From: Lunularia cruciata
Lineage: Eukaryota; Streptophyta; Marchantiopsida; Lunulariales; Lunulariaceae
Length of the DNA stretch: 64,000 nucleotides
Assembly: GCA_948567375.1 (NCBI GenBank)
Contig: OX419758.1
Span: 59,525,001 to 59,589,000, forward strand
Reading direction: 5' to 3'
The notes under the pieces are model-generated. The model searched no databases, was not told where the DNA came from, and saw nothing but the letters and a program-made list of their open reading frames with translations. Numbering within the stretch: position 1 is the stretch's first letter; every line of letters begins with the position of its first letter. The translations under genes were made by a program, and so were the position numbers. Below are positions 11,101 through 19,300 of this stretch, in pieces.

Positions 11101-11293
11101 TAGTCAGCTCAATCCGTATACCAGGTCCCTTCAGAGCACCCAAATCCTTCATACTGAAGGCAAAACAACTCGTGTGACTCCTCAAGAACCTCCAAACCCT
11201 CCGTCTTTCCTCTCCAGTAAGCTTGGGTCCAAGATCTGGCTCCCAAGTATCCTCTGTAACTGTAGTAGGAGTGGAAGACGTACTGACTGGCTG
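8180..11293 (-). CDS. Pol polyprotein of M3: reverse transcriptase, RNase H, integrase, PHD finger
   Basis: The frame is open for about 1037 codons from the UAG at 11294 and has no ATG near its beginning, so it is probably made by readthrough from the gag-protease-methyltransferase frame. Numbering from the Leu codon at 11185, the reverse transcriptase has YIDD at 192-195. RNase H follows (TDWSMLGLGAVL at 340-351, DADGLSRNP at 449-457). Integrase has a zinc-binding H-H-C-C region at about 588-628 and a DD35E core with D657, D717 and E752. The C-terminus is a complete C4HC3 PHD finger: C956, C959, C971, C974, H979, C982, C997, C1000, with the typical Trp before the His and WLCPRC at the end. 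Chromoviruses have a chromodomain here; this family has a PHD finger, a fold that commonly reads histone H3 tails. The frame is intact, so M3 was probably active recently. Confidence 0.93.
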   Translation of the reverse strand, partial: QPVSTSSTPTTVTEDTWEPDLGPKLTGEERRRVWRFLRSHTSCFAFSMKDLGALKGPGIRIELTSDTPVFRRPYRYSEMERTLIQSRSSDLFEAGLVEISHGEYASATVMPAKKDMHGNYTDRRMCGDYRPINQQTRADRYAMPTPEEIFDVIGHAKVFSTLDLRAGYHQLPIREEDKSKTAFWAIDPHGKDVLYQWRFLPFGLKNAHAEFQRVMDRILAGLDFARCYIDDILVYSTTVEEHERQLLEVFERLRSHGLKLHPGKCRFFHEQVEYLGHTIYPGGLGVQQTKVKAIARIPRPTDVSRVRAFLGLANFYRRYVRGFSAIAKALTKLTKLEQEWCWGDEQERAFVELKERLTSAPILRRPIRGRPFQVHTDWSMLGLGAVLTQHDDEEKEFVVAYASRSNNSAEAKYSSYEGECLAAVWAVAHFRCYLFGNPFTLITDHQPLKWLMESDKLSGKLARWALILQEYDFTVVHRPGVVNRDADGLSRNPCPSQQDQTGARWHGETDEEMVPGWHASAFLCIFAETLVVSLSVHTGGVIEVTDPESEDIGTVQRDIHDDVLVMDYLRTGVVGGTVGAKERDRVLQRARRFRLEGRHLLRVWEDGRVRVVPLPSQRPQLVRHAHEELGHFGVKRTYSLLQSHYWWRGMQTEVQQFVARCVVCDRVRASFNAPTPQLHPLPIMGLGYRWSLDFAGPLPLTVRQHRYVLVMVEHFSKWIELVALSDKSSEGIAYSFLDRVLSHFGAPAEVLTDQGTEFLGEFQVLCDKALIDHRTTSRDHPEADGLAERVVQMVKRGLRKYGLQRGHLGDWDLQLPWLAMGYRFSRQASLASFSPYFLLYGQDPDLPAAIRRDATVVLDLDDPDVWMSACSQRAEIFQRVMPMAFENLAIAQHRDTLCYATIRGGGYRPSIRRFHPGDYVYLQQTAPTTLDVSTGRTILRVREVLPSGVLVLEGRDGVVWKDHVRNCAPCHLPNIDGTMDPSLALVRAGLRCMLCGSFGGAATMLVCDSCSRGWHMACMTPPLTVVPQGQWLCPRCT

Positions 11294-11296
11294 CTA
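11294..11296 (-). promoter_or_regulatory. In-frame UAG with readthrough context between methyltransferase and pol
   Basis: The two large frames of M3 are in phase and separated only by this TAG. The next six bases are CAG CCA, fitting UAG-CAR-YYA, the leaky-stop context known from tobacco mosaic virus and related viruses. In M1 the same junction at 31751-31753 is again TAG CAG CCA, although the surrounding sequence has decayed. Readthrough would yield a minority gag-pol product, a ratio most LTR elements obtain by frameshifting or by a single fused frame. Confidence 0.7.
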
Positions 11297-14089
11297 TACT
11301 GGGCCCTTGGGAGCAATGGTGTCATGCTCCCAACCACTAGAGGTCCCAACCTCTGTGTGAAAAACTCCCTCCACTCTGGCTGCAAGCTCCATACGTCCTC
11401 TGGCTGCATCCCATGTGGACCAAGGGTGTAATCCAAGTAGCCCACGCTCACCTGGATGGACTCCAAGTAGACCACTCTCCCTAGTAGCTACTGGATGTGT
11501 CCCAAGAATACCATGTCCACTCGGTCCATCGCCCCCAGCATGTGCTTGAATCGTCTCGATAGGCACAGGGCTCACAAGTGTCCGAGTGGTGATGCCTATC
11601 AAGCGCATCCTACGCTGCTCTGCCAAACCAAGGCTCACAATCCAGGTCAAACAGTTCAGGTCCATAGCATGACCTAACACCTGACGCTTGGATGCCTCTG
11701 ACACTGCTGGAACAGCGGTAATACCGGTGCGAAAACCCATCGCCCGCTCTCTCTCATCAGCATTGGGCTCCACCAACTGCTGTAACTGTGAGTCCCAAAC
11801 AAGTCCAGGTCCTCCCTCTCGAAAAGCATGAGAGCCTGGGAAACTCATGAGTGTGGGAAATGCAGCTCTAGGCTGTCCAACTAGGTTCACCACTGCCATG
11901 GGTGACCTATCAGCCACTACCACTGTCTGAGACTGACGTCCAGCATCCAAGATATCATCAACAAGAATGTGGTCTAGTCGCTGAATCCCATCATAACTAC
12001 GCTGTAGAACCTCTCTGGGTAAAAGGTTCGTCCACCAAAGACGAAGACGAAGACGAAGACGTCCCACTCTGGCTGCATCTAGCAATACAGCAGGTCCCAT
12101 CCAAGAATGGACCTGATGTGTACTCGCCACCACTCTAGTGCGAGAATCACCCATCAATGGAACGTTCTCCAAAAGGTAAGCTGGAGAAACAGACTGATGA
12201 ACCTGGAGATGTCGTAGTATCCGTAACATCTCCCAAAACACACCAGAACGAGGATCCTGAAGACCCAAACCGCGGCCCGCACGTGTATGTCCCTGACATG
12301 GCCATCCAGAAATCACCAAGTGAACAGGCCCATGTCTCTCTAGGTCATGCGCCCCCAGTAAGGAAATGTCTCCTGGTAAGGCCTTCTGGTAACCTCTGAC
12401 TGCTGACATCGGTAATAACTCCGGATACCGATAGGCCAAGTGTGCCACATGATGTAGAGAGACTCGCCTAGCAGTCTCATCTCTCTCTACATACAAGTAC
12501 CTCTGTACTCGGATACCCGCCTGTAATACCGCAGCTAGTCCGGTGCTGATCCCACCAAACAACTCCAATAGGCATATCCCCTCTACTGGATACTGCCAAG
12601 CAATGAGTGTGGTATCCAGAGGTGTCAAAGAAATCGCCTCTGGAGGCTCATCCTCACACTCATCCCCTGATGGTACGAAGGCTCCACTCCAAGCCTGCTG
12701 CACCAACTGATCTGCATGCTGTTGCAATGCCTCCTCTGAACTCCACAATGGAACATCCAAGGTGGATGGAACAATCCCACTCGTACTCCATAGCCGAGTG
12801 ATCTCCTCTGGTATTGGAGTATCCTCTGCATGGGCGTTCCCCTCCAACAAGTCACCAGGCCAAGTAACTGCACCGCTGAAAGCCAAAACTGATGCTGCCA
12901 TGGTCCCGGACTGTAGTGAGCCAAGACTGCCACTACTGAAGCGTACTGGTAGGTGACATACCCGTCCCTCACCAGACTGCCAACCAGGTCTATAAGAGGC
13001 TGTCTCCTCCCAATAGTCAATACTGAAACCCATAGGGTATAACACTGCTCCCCCAACTAGCACATCATAGGACTCAGCTATCGTCGCAATAGCCTGAGCT
13101 CTCACCACCGAGCTATCAGTCGGATGACCAGGCTGAACCTGGACAACAAGCTCTCCACGTGTGATGTACTGTGTCGAACCACCACCAAGAGATGTCTGGA
13201 TCTGAAATGGACACCTCTCCACATCGGTCTTCCGTAACTCCAGACCAACAACTGCAGCCTTCCCCAACATAAGGGGCTGCGCACCAGAGTCTAACAAGAC
13301 TCTCTGTGGTGTATAGACCTTCCCTGAAGGTCCTACCAAACGAAAGATCCCCCTCTGGTTATCCAATAGGACAACACCAGGTGTAAACCGCGCTCTCTCA
13401 AAGGCCGGTCTAGCTGGCAACTCCTCCAGTCTAGCCGCTGCTGCCTGCCATAAACCACTGGTCGCTGAACGGATCCCATGCTCCTCAACCAAGTCAGCTC
13501 CACTACCAACCACCTCTGCTCTAGTAGTAGGAACTGCACCATCCCTACTCTCACACAACGTGGCAGCCAACCGGAACACTGGGGCTGGGTCCACTCCCAA
13601 TGTAAACATGTCACTGGCTGAAAATAAAGGATGCCGCATAATCAGCTGAGCCGCCCCCAACATCATGCTAGACTCAATCTGTGTAGTAGCAGGTGGTTGA
13701 CTAGCAGGTACTCCATCAAGTACTCCATCACCACCTACCACACCTGCACTGGGACGTCTAGGAACCATGGATGTCGTCTGCAATGCCTCAGATAACGTGA
13801 AAGATTGGGGAAGTCTGACCTGTCTCCCAACCTCTCCTCTCTGTGGGTCCAACTCCATTGATGCTCCTCTAGGCTCTGGAGCACGTACTGCACTCCTAGT
13901 CACTGCTGCAGATGCATCCACCTGTGCTGCTCCGCACATGAAGTCCAAAGCATCTCTATCACCAGCATATGAGGTGGAAGCCTCAGCACCCGAATCTGAT
14001 CTCCTATGAGCAATAGCCATACTAGCCAATCTCTGCTCCAACTGCTCAATCCGAGTAGCTATAGCTGTGTCAGAAGTAAGGGCAGGTAC
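11294..14089 (-). CDS. Protease and DNMT3-like cytosine methyltransferase part of M3 polyprotein
   Basis: This is an open frame of about 930 codons; the ATG at 14101 belongs to the inserted G1 LTR and is not the native start. Numbering from it, an aspartic protease motif (LLDSG) is at 269-273. A cytosine-5 methyltransferase follows with motifs in canonical order: motif I LELFGGISTG (512-521), motif IV GWPCQG (599-604, catalytic Cys602), motif VI ENV (645-647), motif VIII region RLRLRLRLWWTN (681-692), and a DNMT3-like tail with RERAMGF (784-790) and KRQVLGHAMDL (805-815). The order differs from the rearranged DRM enzymes. The tail after the domain repeats GxLGxHP three times. Before G1 inserted, this frame continued without a break from gag (21905-23399). 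It would methylate DNA cytosines; targets are unknown. One oddity is that motif VIII is replaced by a hexanucleotide repeat. Confidence 0.9.
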   Translation of the reverse strand, partial: VPALTSDTAIATRIEQLEQRLASMAIAHRRSDSGAEASTSYAGDRDALDFMCGAAQVDASAAVTRSAVRAPEPRGASMELDPQRGEVGRQVRLPQSFTLSEALQTTSMVPRRPSAGVVGGDGVLDGVPASQPPATTQIESSMMLGAAQLIMRHPLFSASDMFTLGVDPAPVFRLAATLCESRDGAVPTTRAEVVGSGADLVEEHGIRSATSGLWQAAAARLEELPARPAFERARFTPGVVLLDNQRGIFRLVGPSGKVYTPQRVLLDSGAQPLMLGKAAVVGLELRKTDVERCPFQIQTSLGGGSTQYITRGELVVQVQPGHPTDSSVVRAQAIATIAESYDVLVGGAVLYPMGFSIDYWEETASYRPGWQSGEGRVCHLPVRFSSGSLGSLQSGTMAASVLAFSGAVTWPGDLLEGNAHAEDTPIPEEITRLWSTSGIVPSTLDVPLWSSEEALQQHADQLVQQAWSGAFVPSGDECEDEPPEAISLTPLDTTLIAWQYPVEGICLLELFGGISTGLAAVLQAGIRVQRYLYVERDETARRVSLHHVAHLAYRYPELLPMSAVRGYQKALPGDISLLGAHDLERHGPVHLVISGWPCQGHTRAGRGLGLQDPRSGVFWEMLRILRHLQVHQSVSPAYLLENVPLMGDSRTRVVASTHQVHSWMGPAVLLDAARVGRLRLRLRLWWTNLLPREVLQRSYDGIQRLDHILVDDILDAGRQSQTVVVADRSPMAVVNLVGQPRAAFPTLMSFPGSHAFREGGPGLVWDSQLQQLVEPNADERERAMGFRTGITAVPAVSEASKRQVLGHAMDLNCLTWIVSLGLAEQRRMRLIGITTRTLVSPVPIETIQAHAGGDGPSGHGILGTHPVATRESGLLGVHPGERGLLGLHPWSTWDAARGRMELAARVEGVFHTEVGTSSGWEHDTIAPKGPV
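12037..12062 (-). repeat. Hexanucleotide repeat inside methyltransferase motif VIII of M3
   Basis: About four GACGAA units on the plus strand encode alternating Arg-Leu. M1 and M4 have two units here, preceded by codons for GSRAH, so in M3 the repeat has replaced that sequence without changing length. Confidence 0.8.
14086..14089. other. Target-site duplication of G1, left copy (GTAC)
   Basis: GTAC precedes the G1 LTR here and follows it at 21905-21908. Removing G1 and one copy of GTAC rejoins the M3 gag and protease frames in phase, and the resulting junction residues match those in M1 near 29065. Confidence 0.85.
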
Positions 14090-14775
14090 TGTAACACCCA
14101 TTTGTGCATGTGTGTGGTATTGTGATATTTAGCTTGGTATTACAAGTACTTAAGAGATATTATTTATATAGAGATAAAGGATGGTTCTATATTAGTCATG
14201 GTTAGCTAAAGTTAGTCATAGCTAAGATAGATGGGACCTTACTTTAGAGGAAGTAGAAAAGATGAGCACCACTATTTTGGATTTTAGTGTGTTGACTTAT
14301 TCCTAGGTGTTTGGCTTTGGGGAAAGAGTTGAGAACTCTTGGGCCCGCAAGCCTTTTTGTTTTGGATTCTTCTTTAGTCCAAGGATAGCCCATGTGAAGG
14401 AATCCTTGCTTTAGTGGTTGGGTCAAGATAAGACCACATGCTTAGGGGAATATGCCCATGTGAATGGATATTCCTTTCTACTTTTTGACTTTACTTGACT
14501 TTTAGTCTAGTAACTTGAGTTACTACGGTAATTAGTAACTTTGGTACGTAACTATTTCACAAGTATATAAACAAGGAGTGAGGAGGTACTCATCATCCTT
14601 TCATTTGCAACTATCTCTCTTTCATTGAGTTCTCTAGTGAGCAATGTCTTGAGTCTTGGAGTGTTAGCCTTGGAGGAGTATGATGGAGTTGGGGTTCCTT
14701 GCCTTCTTAGTCCATGGTGCGCTACCATAATAGCCATCAGAGGTTCATCCTGAGTGAGAGACAGGCCGGCTCACA
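14090..14775 (+). repeat. G1 5' LTR
   Basis: This LTR runs TGTAACACCC to GGCTCACA. A TATA box (gtatataaac) is at 14563-14572. Other copies are 21219-21904, 39914-40605 (reverse, truncated element) and 62511-63200 (solo). Confidence 0.93.
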
Positions 14776-14779
14776 TTTT

Positions 14780-14796
14780 TGGTTCCGTTGCCGGGA
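14780..14796 (+). other. G1 primer binding site (Asp-tRNA type)
   Basis: tggttccgttgccggga lies five bases after the LTR. It fits the complement of a plant tRNA-Asp 3' end (TGGCnCCGTTGCCGGG) with one mismatch in the fourth base. G2 has the same site on the minus strand near 39893-39909. Confidence 0.7.
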
Positions 14797-14817
14797 CCTC
14801 TCTAGAAGGCAAGATAA

Positions 14818-14987
14818 TGTTCCGCGTCCAATTCTACATTAGGCAGAAGGAGGCTATGAGAGCTCACTTGGAGAGAACATTAGGAGAGGAGAGGGCTGAA
14901 CTTATGTTAGAGAACCAAGATCCATTTGTATACCCTGTAGTTCATTATGATGTCTTTGAGGTGATTTTGTACATCTTGTACACATGA
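14818..14987 (+). CDS. Short leader ORF of G1, unknown function
   Basis: This is a 56-codon ATG-started frame just after the primer site. It is also present in G2 (39702-39870, minus) with only a few substitutions. Its end (DPFVYPVVHYDVFEVILYIL) resembles a second stretch after the accessory ORF, at about 16195-16276 (EPFVFPRVDYSQMVLVMYIL), and the upstream halves also correspond (AMRAHLERTLG against SMRVRLICTLG). It may be a duplicated piece of a former N-terminal gag region. I do not recognise the family. Confidence 0.4.
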
Positions 14988-15635
14988 GAGGAATTGGAGA
15001 GATTGTGTGAGGTGGATTGCAGATTTTGGGGATTAAGGTGATTTTGGGCAAAATCTCAAGTTTGAGATCTGGACTTGAGATTTCTACACATGATAGCTTG
15101 GGTTATGTTTCAGTTAGCACACTTGAAATTATTGAGAGAGCTTCTATGCGCACTGGGCTAGAATTTTTGAAAGTTGATAGGGTAAAGTGCTCCCGCAACT
15201 GCATGCTCTCTGGAAAATTGTACAAAGTTTGCCATTTCTTCAATTTTTAGTAAATTGTCCTGAAAATTTCCAAGAAAATTCAGTGCATTGTATCCTACCT
15301 GGTGCCACAAAAATTAGAGAGAGATCATTTTTGCGCAGTGCGTTATGAGTTTTTGAAGTGAGGGGGGTGGTTTTCAGACCAAATCTGAAATATGGGTGAT
15401 GAATAGAAAGGTGTCTAGGCCAAATGGCTCGATGAAAAGATCTAAAATTTTGCAAGGAGGGATGCCCTAGAGTTCTGATCAAGTGTGGAAAATTTCAAAG
15501 GACTGTGACATATTCGTTGGGAGATTTGAGTGACATTGTGAGGAAGGGTCAATTCTGCAGAGTGGAGATCTCATGCATGAGAAGTTTGAGATCAACAAAA
15601 AGCATGTTTGAGTGTTTAGATTCATCTTTGGGAAC

Positions 15636-16109
15636 ATGGAGGGTCATCAAGAGTGGAAATTGAGATTATGCAAGGTTCCCCAAGGGTTTGAGGTGATTGT
15701 AGGGGTGGATTTGAGGAAAAGAGAGTTTACAATAGAATTTGAAGAGAGTGTTGAGAGGATCCAAAAACCTACACCACTTGGAGGAAAGAGTGAGTCTAAG
15801 TGCTTTCTATGTGGAGAGAAGGGACATAAGGCAAGTTCATGTCCATTAACCTTTGAGAGCAAGAAATTGAGGGAAAGGAGAGGCTTACTTGACTTGGGTT
15901 TGCATGTTGGACCTTCTTCACCAAGATTGGGAGGGAGAAGATCTAAGACCAAGGAGTTGTGTGAGGTTTGTGGAGTTGAAGGACTTCCAAAAGGACATGA
16001 GTGTAGTGGAGTAAAAGCACTTTTGGAAACTTTGGTGAAGGATCTTGGAGAGAGTCTTAGTACAGCTACAGAAATACTACCACCTTCATCAGCTAGTTCT
16101 CAAGATTAG
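15636..16109 (+). CDS. Accessory zinc-knuckle protein of G1
   Basis: This 157-codon frame starts at ATG 15636; an in-frame GTG lies upstream at 15612, but G2 conserves the ATG frame at the same length (38581-39054, minus). It has a CCHC knuckle, CFLCGEKGHKASSC, at about residues 53-66. A second Cys/His cluster (CEVCGVEGLPKGHEC) is at about 109-123, with a Ser-rich tail. The N-terminal 45 residues are charged and unfamiliar. It lies upstream of the gag-pol frame, which has its own knuckle, so this is an additional nucleic-acid-binding protein, perhaps an RNA chaperone. Its conservation in a decayed copy suggests it is a regular part of the family. Function is inferred from the knuckle alone. 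Confidence 0.65.
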   Translation: MEGHQEWKLRLCKVPQGFEVIVGVDLRKREFTIEFEESVERIQKPTPLGGKSESKCFLCGEKGHKASSCPLTFESKKLRERRGLLDLGLHVGPSSPRLGGRRSKTKELCEVCGVEGLPKGHECSGVKALLETLVKDLGESLSTATEILPPSSASSQD

Positions 16110-16343
16110 TGATGGAGATAATCTTTCAACTTATGGATAAACTATCCATGAGAGTTAGATTAATATGCACTCTAGGATTTGATGTTGCTATAGAAATCTT
16201 GGAGCAACCTGAACCTTTTGTGTTCCCTAGAGTGGATTATTCTCAGATGGTGTTAGTCATGTATATACTCTATTAGTAATAGAGTGAGAGAAAAGAAAAG
16301 AGAAAAAAAAATTAAGAGAAAAGAAAGATAGTGAGGGGTTAAG

Positions 16344-19300
16344 ATGGGGAAACTTCCGGTTTTCTTTGGCAAGGATGGAGAAAATGTGGAGGCCTTTGTG
16401 AGAGACTTCAAGAGAGCTTGCATAGGAAACAATGAGAGGAGGAAGAATGAGTGGGCCTCATTATTACCAGATTTCTTTGAGGATGCAGCACTTACATGGT
16501 ATGAGTCAGAATACCAAAAGAGAGAGAGGAGAGAGGGGGAAGAGGAGTCTTGGGAGACTTTGACTTCAGCACTCATTGAGAACTTTCTTCCTGATGAGAG
16601 TTATGAGAGATTGATGAGTGAGGTTACATTTCTCAAGCAAGGAGATGGAGAGAAAGTGAGAGTCTATGTGGAAAGAGTGGAAAAATTGGAGTCCAGATTT
16701 CGCATAGTGTTGAGGAAGGGTGGGGATGATGTGGAGACTACAATGATTGGCATAGGGGCCATGCTCACCAAGAATTTTGTGGGAGGATTGAGACCACAAA
16801 TTAGAAGCAAGGTGAGATATGAGAAACCTTCTTCCAAGGTTGAAGCTATCAAGATCGCAATTCGTATGGAGGAGAGTTTGGAAGGGGATGAGAGTGATTT
16901 GGTGGTGAAGGAGGTTGTGCATCCTCCTCAAGGCTACAAGTATGGTGGAACTTCTGATACTTTGGTGACAAGGGTTGCACCACAAGTAGTAGTTGCTCCA
17001 GTTCTTGCACCTCCACCAAAAGATCCACTCCAAACCATCACAGAACAACTTGCGGATCTCAAGATCAATGTGGTGCAATTATGGGAGAAGAGAGAGGTGG
17101 ATCAGAATGTAGGGAGAGGGCCTAGGAGTTATGGAAACCATCCATATAGAGGAGGCCAACCAGCCAACAATTTCAATGATAGAAATTGTTTTGGTTGTGG
17201 GGGAAGAGGCCATATCCAAAGGAATTGCCCAAATTCCACTTACCATGGAGGAAGGGGTTATGAGGGAGCCAATAGAGGGAAAGAGGGAGGTAGTGAAACC
17301 CAAGTGGCTCCTAATCCCAACAAAGGTAAGGGGATAGCATCCATAGATGTGGTTGAGAGCAAGTATGAGAAGGGAGAGTGCTCAAACTCCAAGGGTCCTA
17401 ATTTGGAGCTTTTGGCACAAGAGAAGAAGAGAGCTCGTTTTGCAGAGGATGTTCACTCTTCTCAAGGATTTACTTCAAGCAAGGATACTCCTATGTCTAC
17501 TAGGAGCACTCGCACCTCAACACCATCAACAACAAAGACTCCAAGGAAGAAGTTGGGGATGGAGGACTTCTTGATCTCCAAGCAACAATGGAACTACAAT
17601 GTGTTGGAGGATGTTGGTAGTCACAAGGCTAACATCACAGTGGGCCAATTAATTGCTTTGAACCCTACCTTGAGAAAGGAGCTTAGAGGTGGTTTGAGTT
17701 CTACAAGGAGCAAGAAGAAGAAGAAGGCAAAAGTTCCAATATCAATGGGGGTGGTGGATGCCAAGCCAGCACCATGGGAAGCTTGTGAATATGCCTCCAA
17801 GATTGATGTGAGAGTGAATGGTCACAACATCAAGGATGCATTGGTTGATGGAGGATCAGCAGTGAATGCCATGTCAGAAAGGTTGATGAAGAAGTTGGGT
17901 ATGATACCCTCAAGAGCTTCAACATTTGTGGTGAGCATGGCAAACAAGCAACAAGTTCGACCAGTAGGAGTGATGGATAAGGTGGTAGTTTCAGTTATGG
18001 GAGTTCAAAATCTCATGACTTTCCAAGTCTTGAAGGATTCAAGCTATGACTTACTTCTTGGGAGGCCATGGTTGAGAGCAGCATGCACAACTGATCGATG
18101 GCACAAAGGGTACTTAAGGATTGGGCCATCAAACCATAGAGTCACTGTTCCTGTGACTAACACCACCAACACCTCACATTCAGATACCCCATCTTCTGAT
18201 TATTGGGAATCTGATTCTGAAGAAGGAGCTTCAGGTGTGGACACAAGCATGGAAGAGGAGACTTCCACGGAGGAGGATGAATCTGAATCTGATTCAGATG
18301 TGTATCCCTTGTGTGCTATGGATTTTGCACCTAAGCCAGAGGTTTTGAAGGACCCAGATAAATCACCATTGACACTTGAGGAGGTAGAGAGAAGGTTATC
18401 TACCCTCAAGTATGGCCCAAATGTTACCAAGGAGGAGAAGGTGAGATTTGAGGAGATTTTCCGCAAGTTCATCCATGTGTTTGCTTTTAGTTACAAGGAT
18501 TTGAAGGAAGTCACCTTGGAGGAGCACAAGATAGAGGTGGAGTCACATGCAAGACCAATCCGCCAAAAGCAACGTCGCATTAGCCCACCAATATCTTTGG
18601 TTGTGAAGGAGGAGATTGATAAGCTCAAGGAGGCTGGATTTATCTTTGAGGTGGAGAATTCAGAATGGGTGTCTCCAATTGTCATTGTGAAGAAAAAGAA
18701 TGGCAAGCTTCGGGTATGTGTGGATTACAAGAAGCTCAATGCTGTTACCAAGAAGGACTACTACCCATTGCCATTCATTGATGAGATCTTGGAGGAGGTT
18801 GCAGGTCATGAGAGGTACAGTTTTGGAGATGGTTATAGTGGATATAACCAAATCAAGATTGCACCAGAGCATCAACAACTCACCACATTCACCACACCTT
18901 GGGGAACTTACGCTTTCAAGGTCATGCCTTTTGGGCTTTGCAATGCTCCAGCCACATTCCAACGGTTCATGAACAAGGTATTTGAACCTTTCATTGGGAA
19001 ATTTGTGAGAGATTTCATTGATGACTTTTGTGTCTATGGGAGCAAGGAGGAGCACTTTGAGCACCTAATCAAAGTCTTGCAACGCTTGGATGAGGCAAAT
19101 GCATCACTCAACCCAGAGAAGTGCATTTTTGGATGTGAAGAAGGTCTACTTTTGGGGCACATCATCTCCAAGGATGGAATAGCAGTTGATCCTGAGAAGG
19201 TGAGGAAAATCTCAGACCTTCCATTCCCTTCAAGCTTGACAAAGTTACGCCAATTCTTGGGAATGGTTGGGTACTATAGGAGGTTCATCTTCTCATTTTC

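Noticed and set aside
11182-11475. A 97-codon minus-strand frame overlapping the methyltransferase/pol junction, considered as evidence for a frameshift
   Set aside because: The two main frames are already in phase across the TAG, so no frameshift is needed; this overlapping frame has no conserved motif.
14244-14737. Minus-strand open frames of about 60 codons inside the G LTR, repeated at 21373-21866 and 62663-63162
   Set aside because: They recur only because the LTR recurs; the reading frames have no domain and lie in promoter and untranslated sequence.
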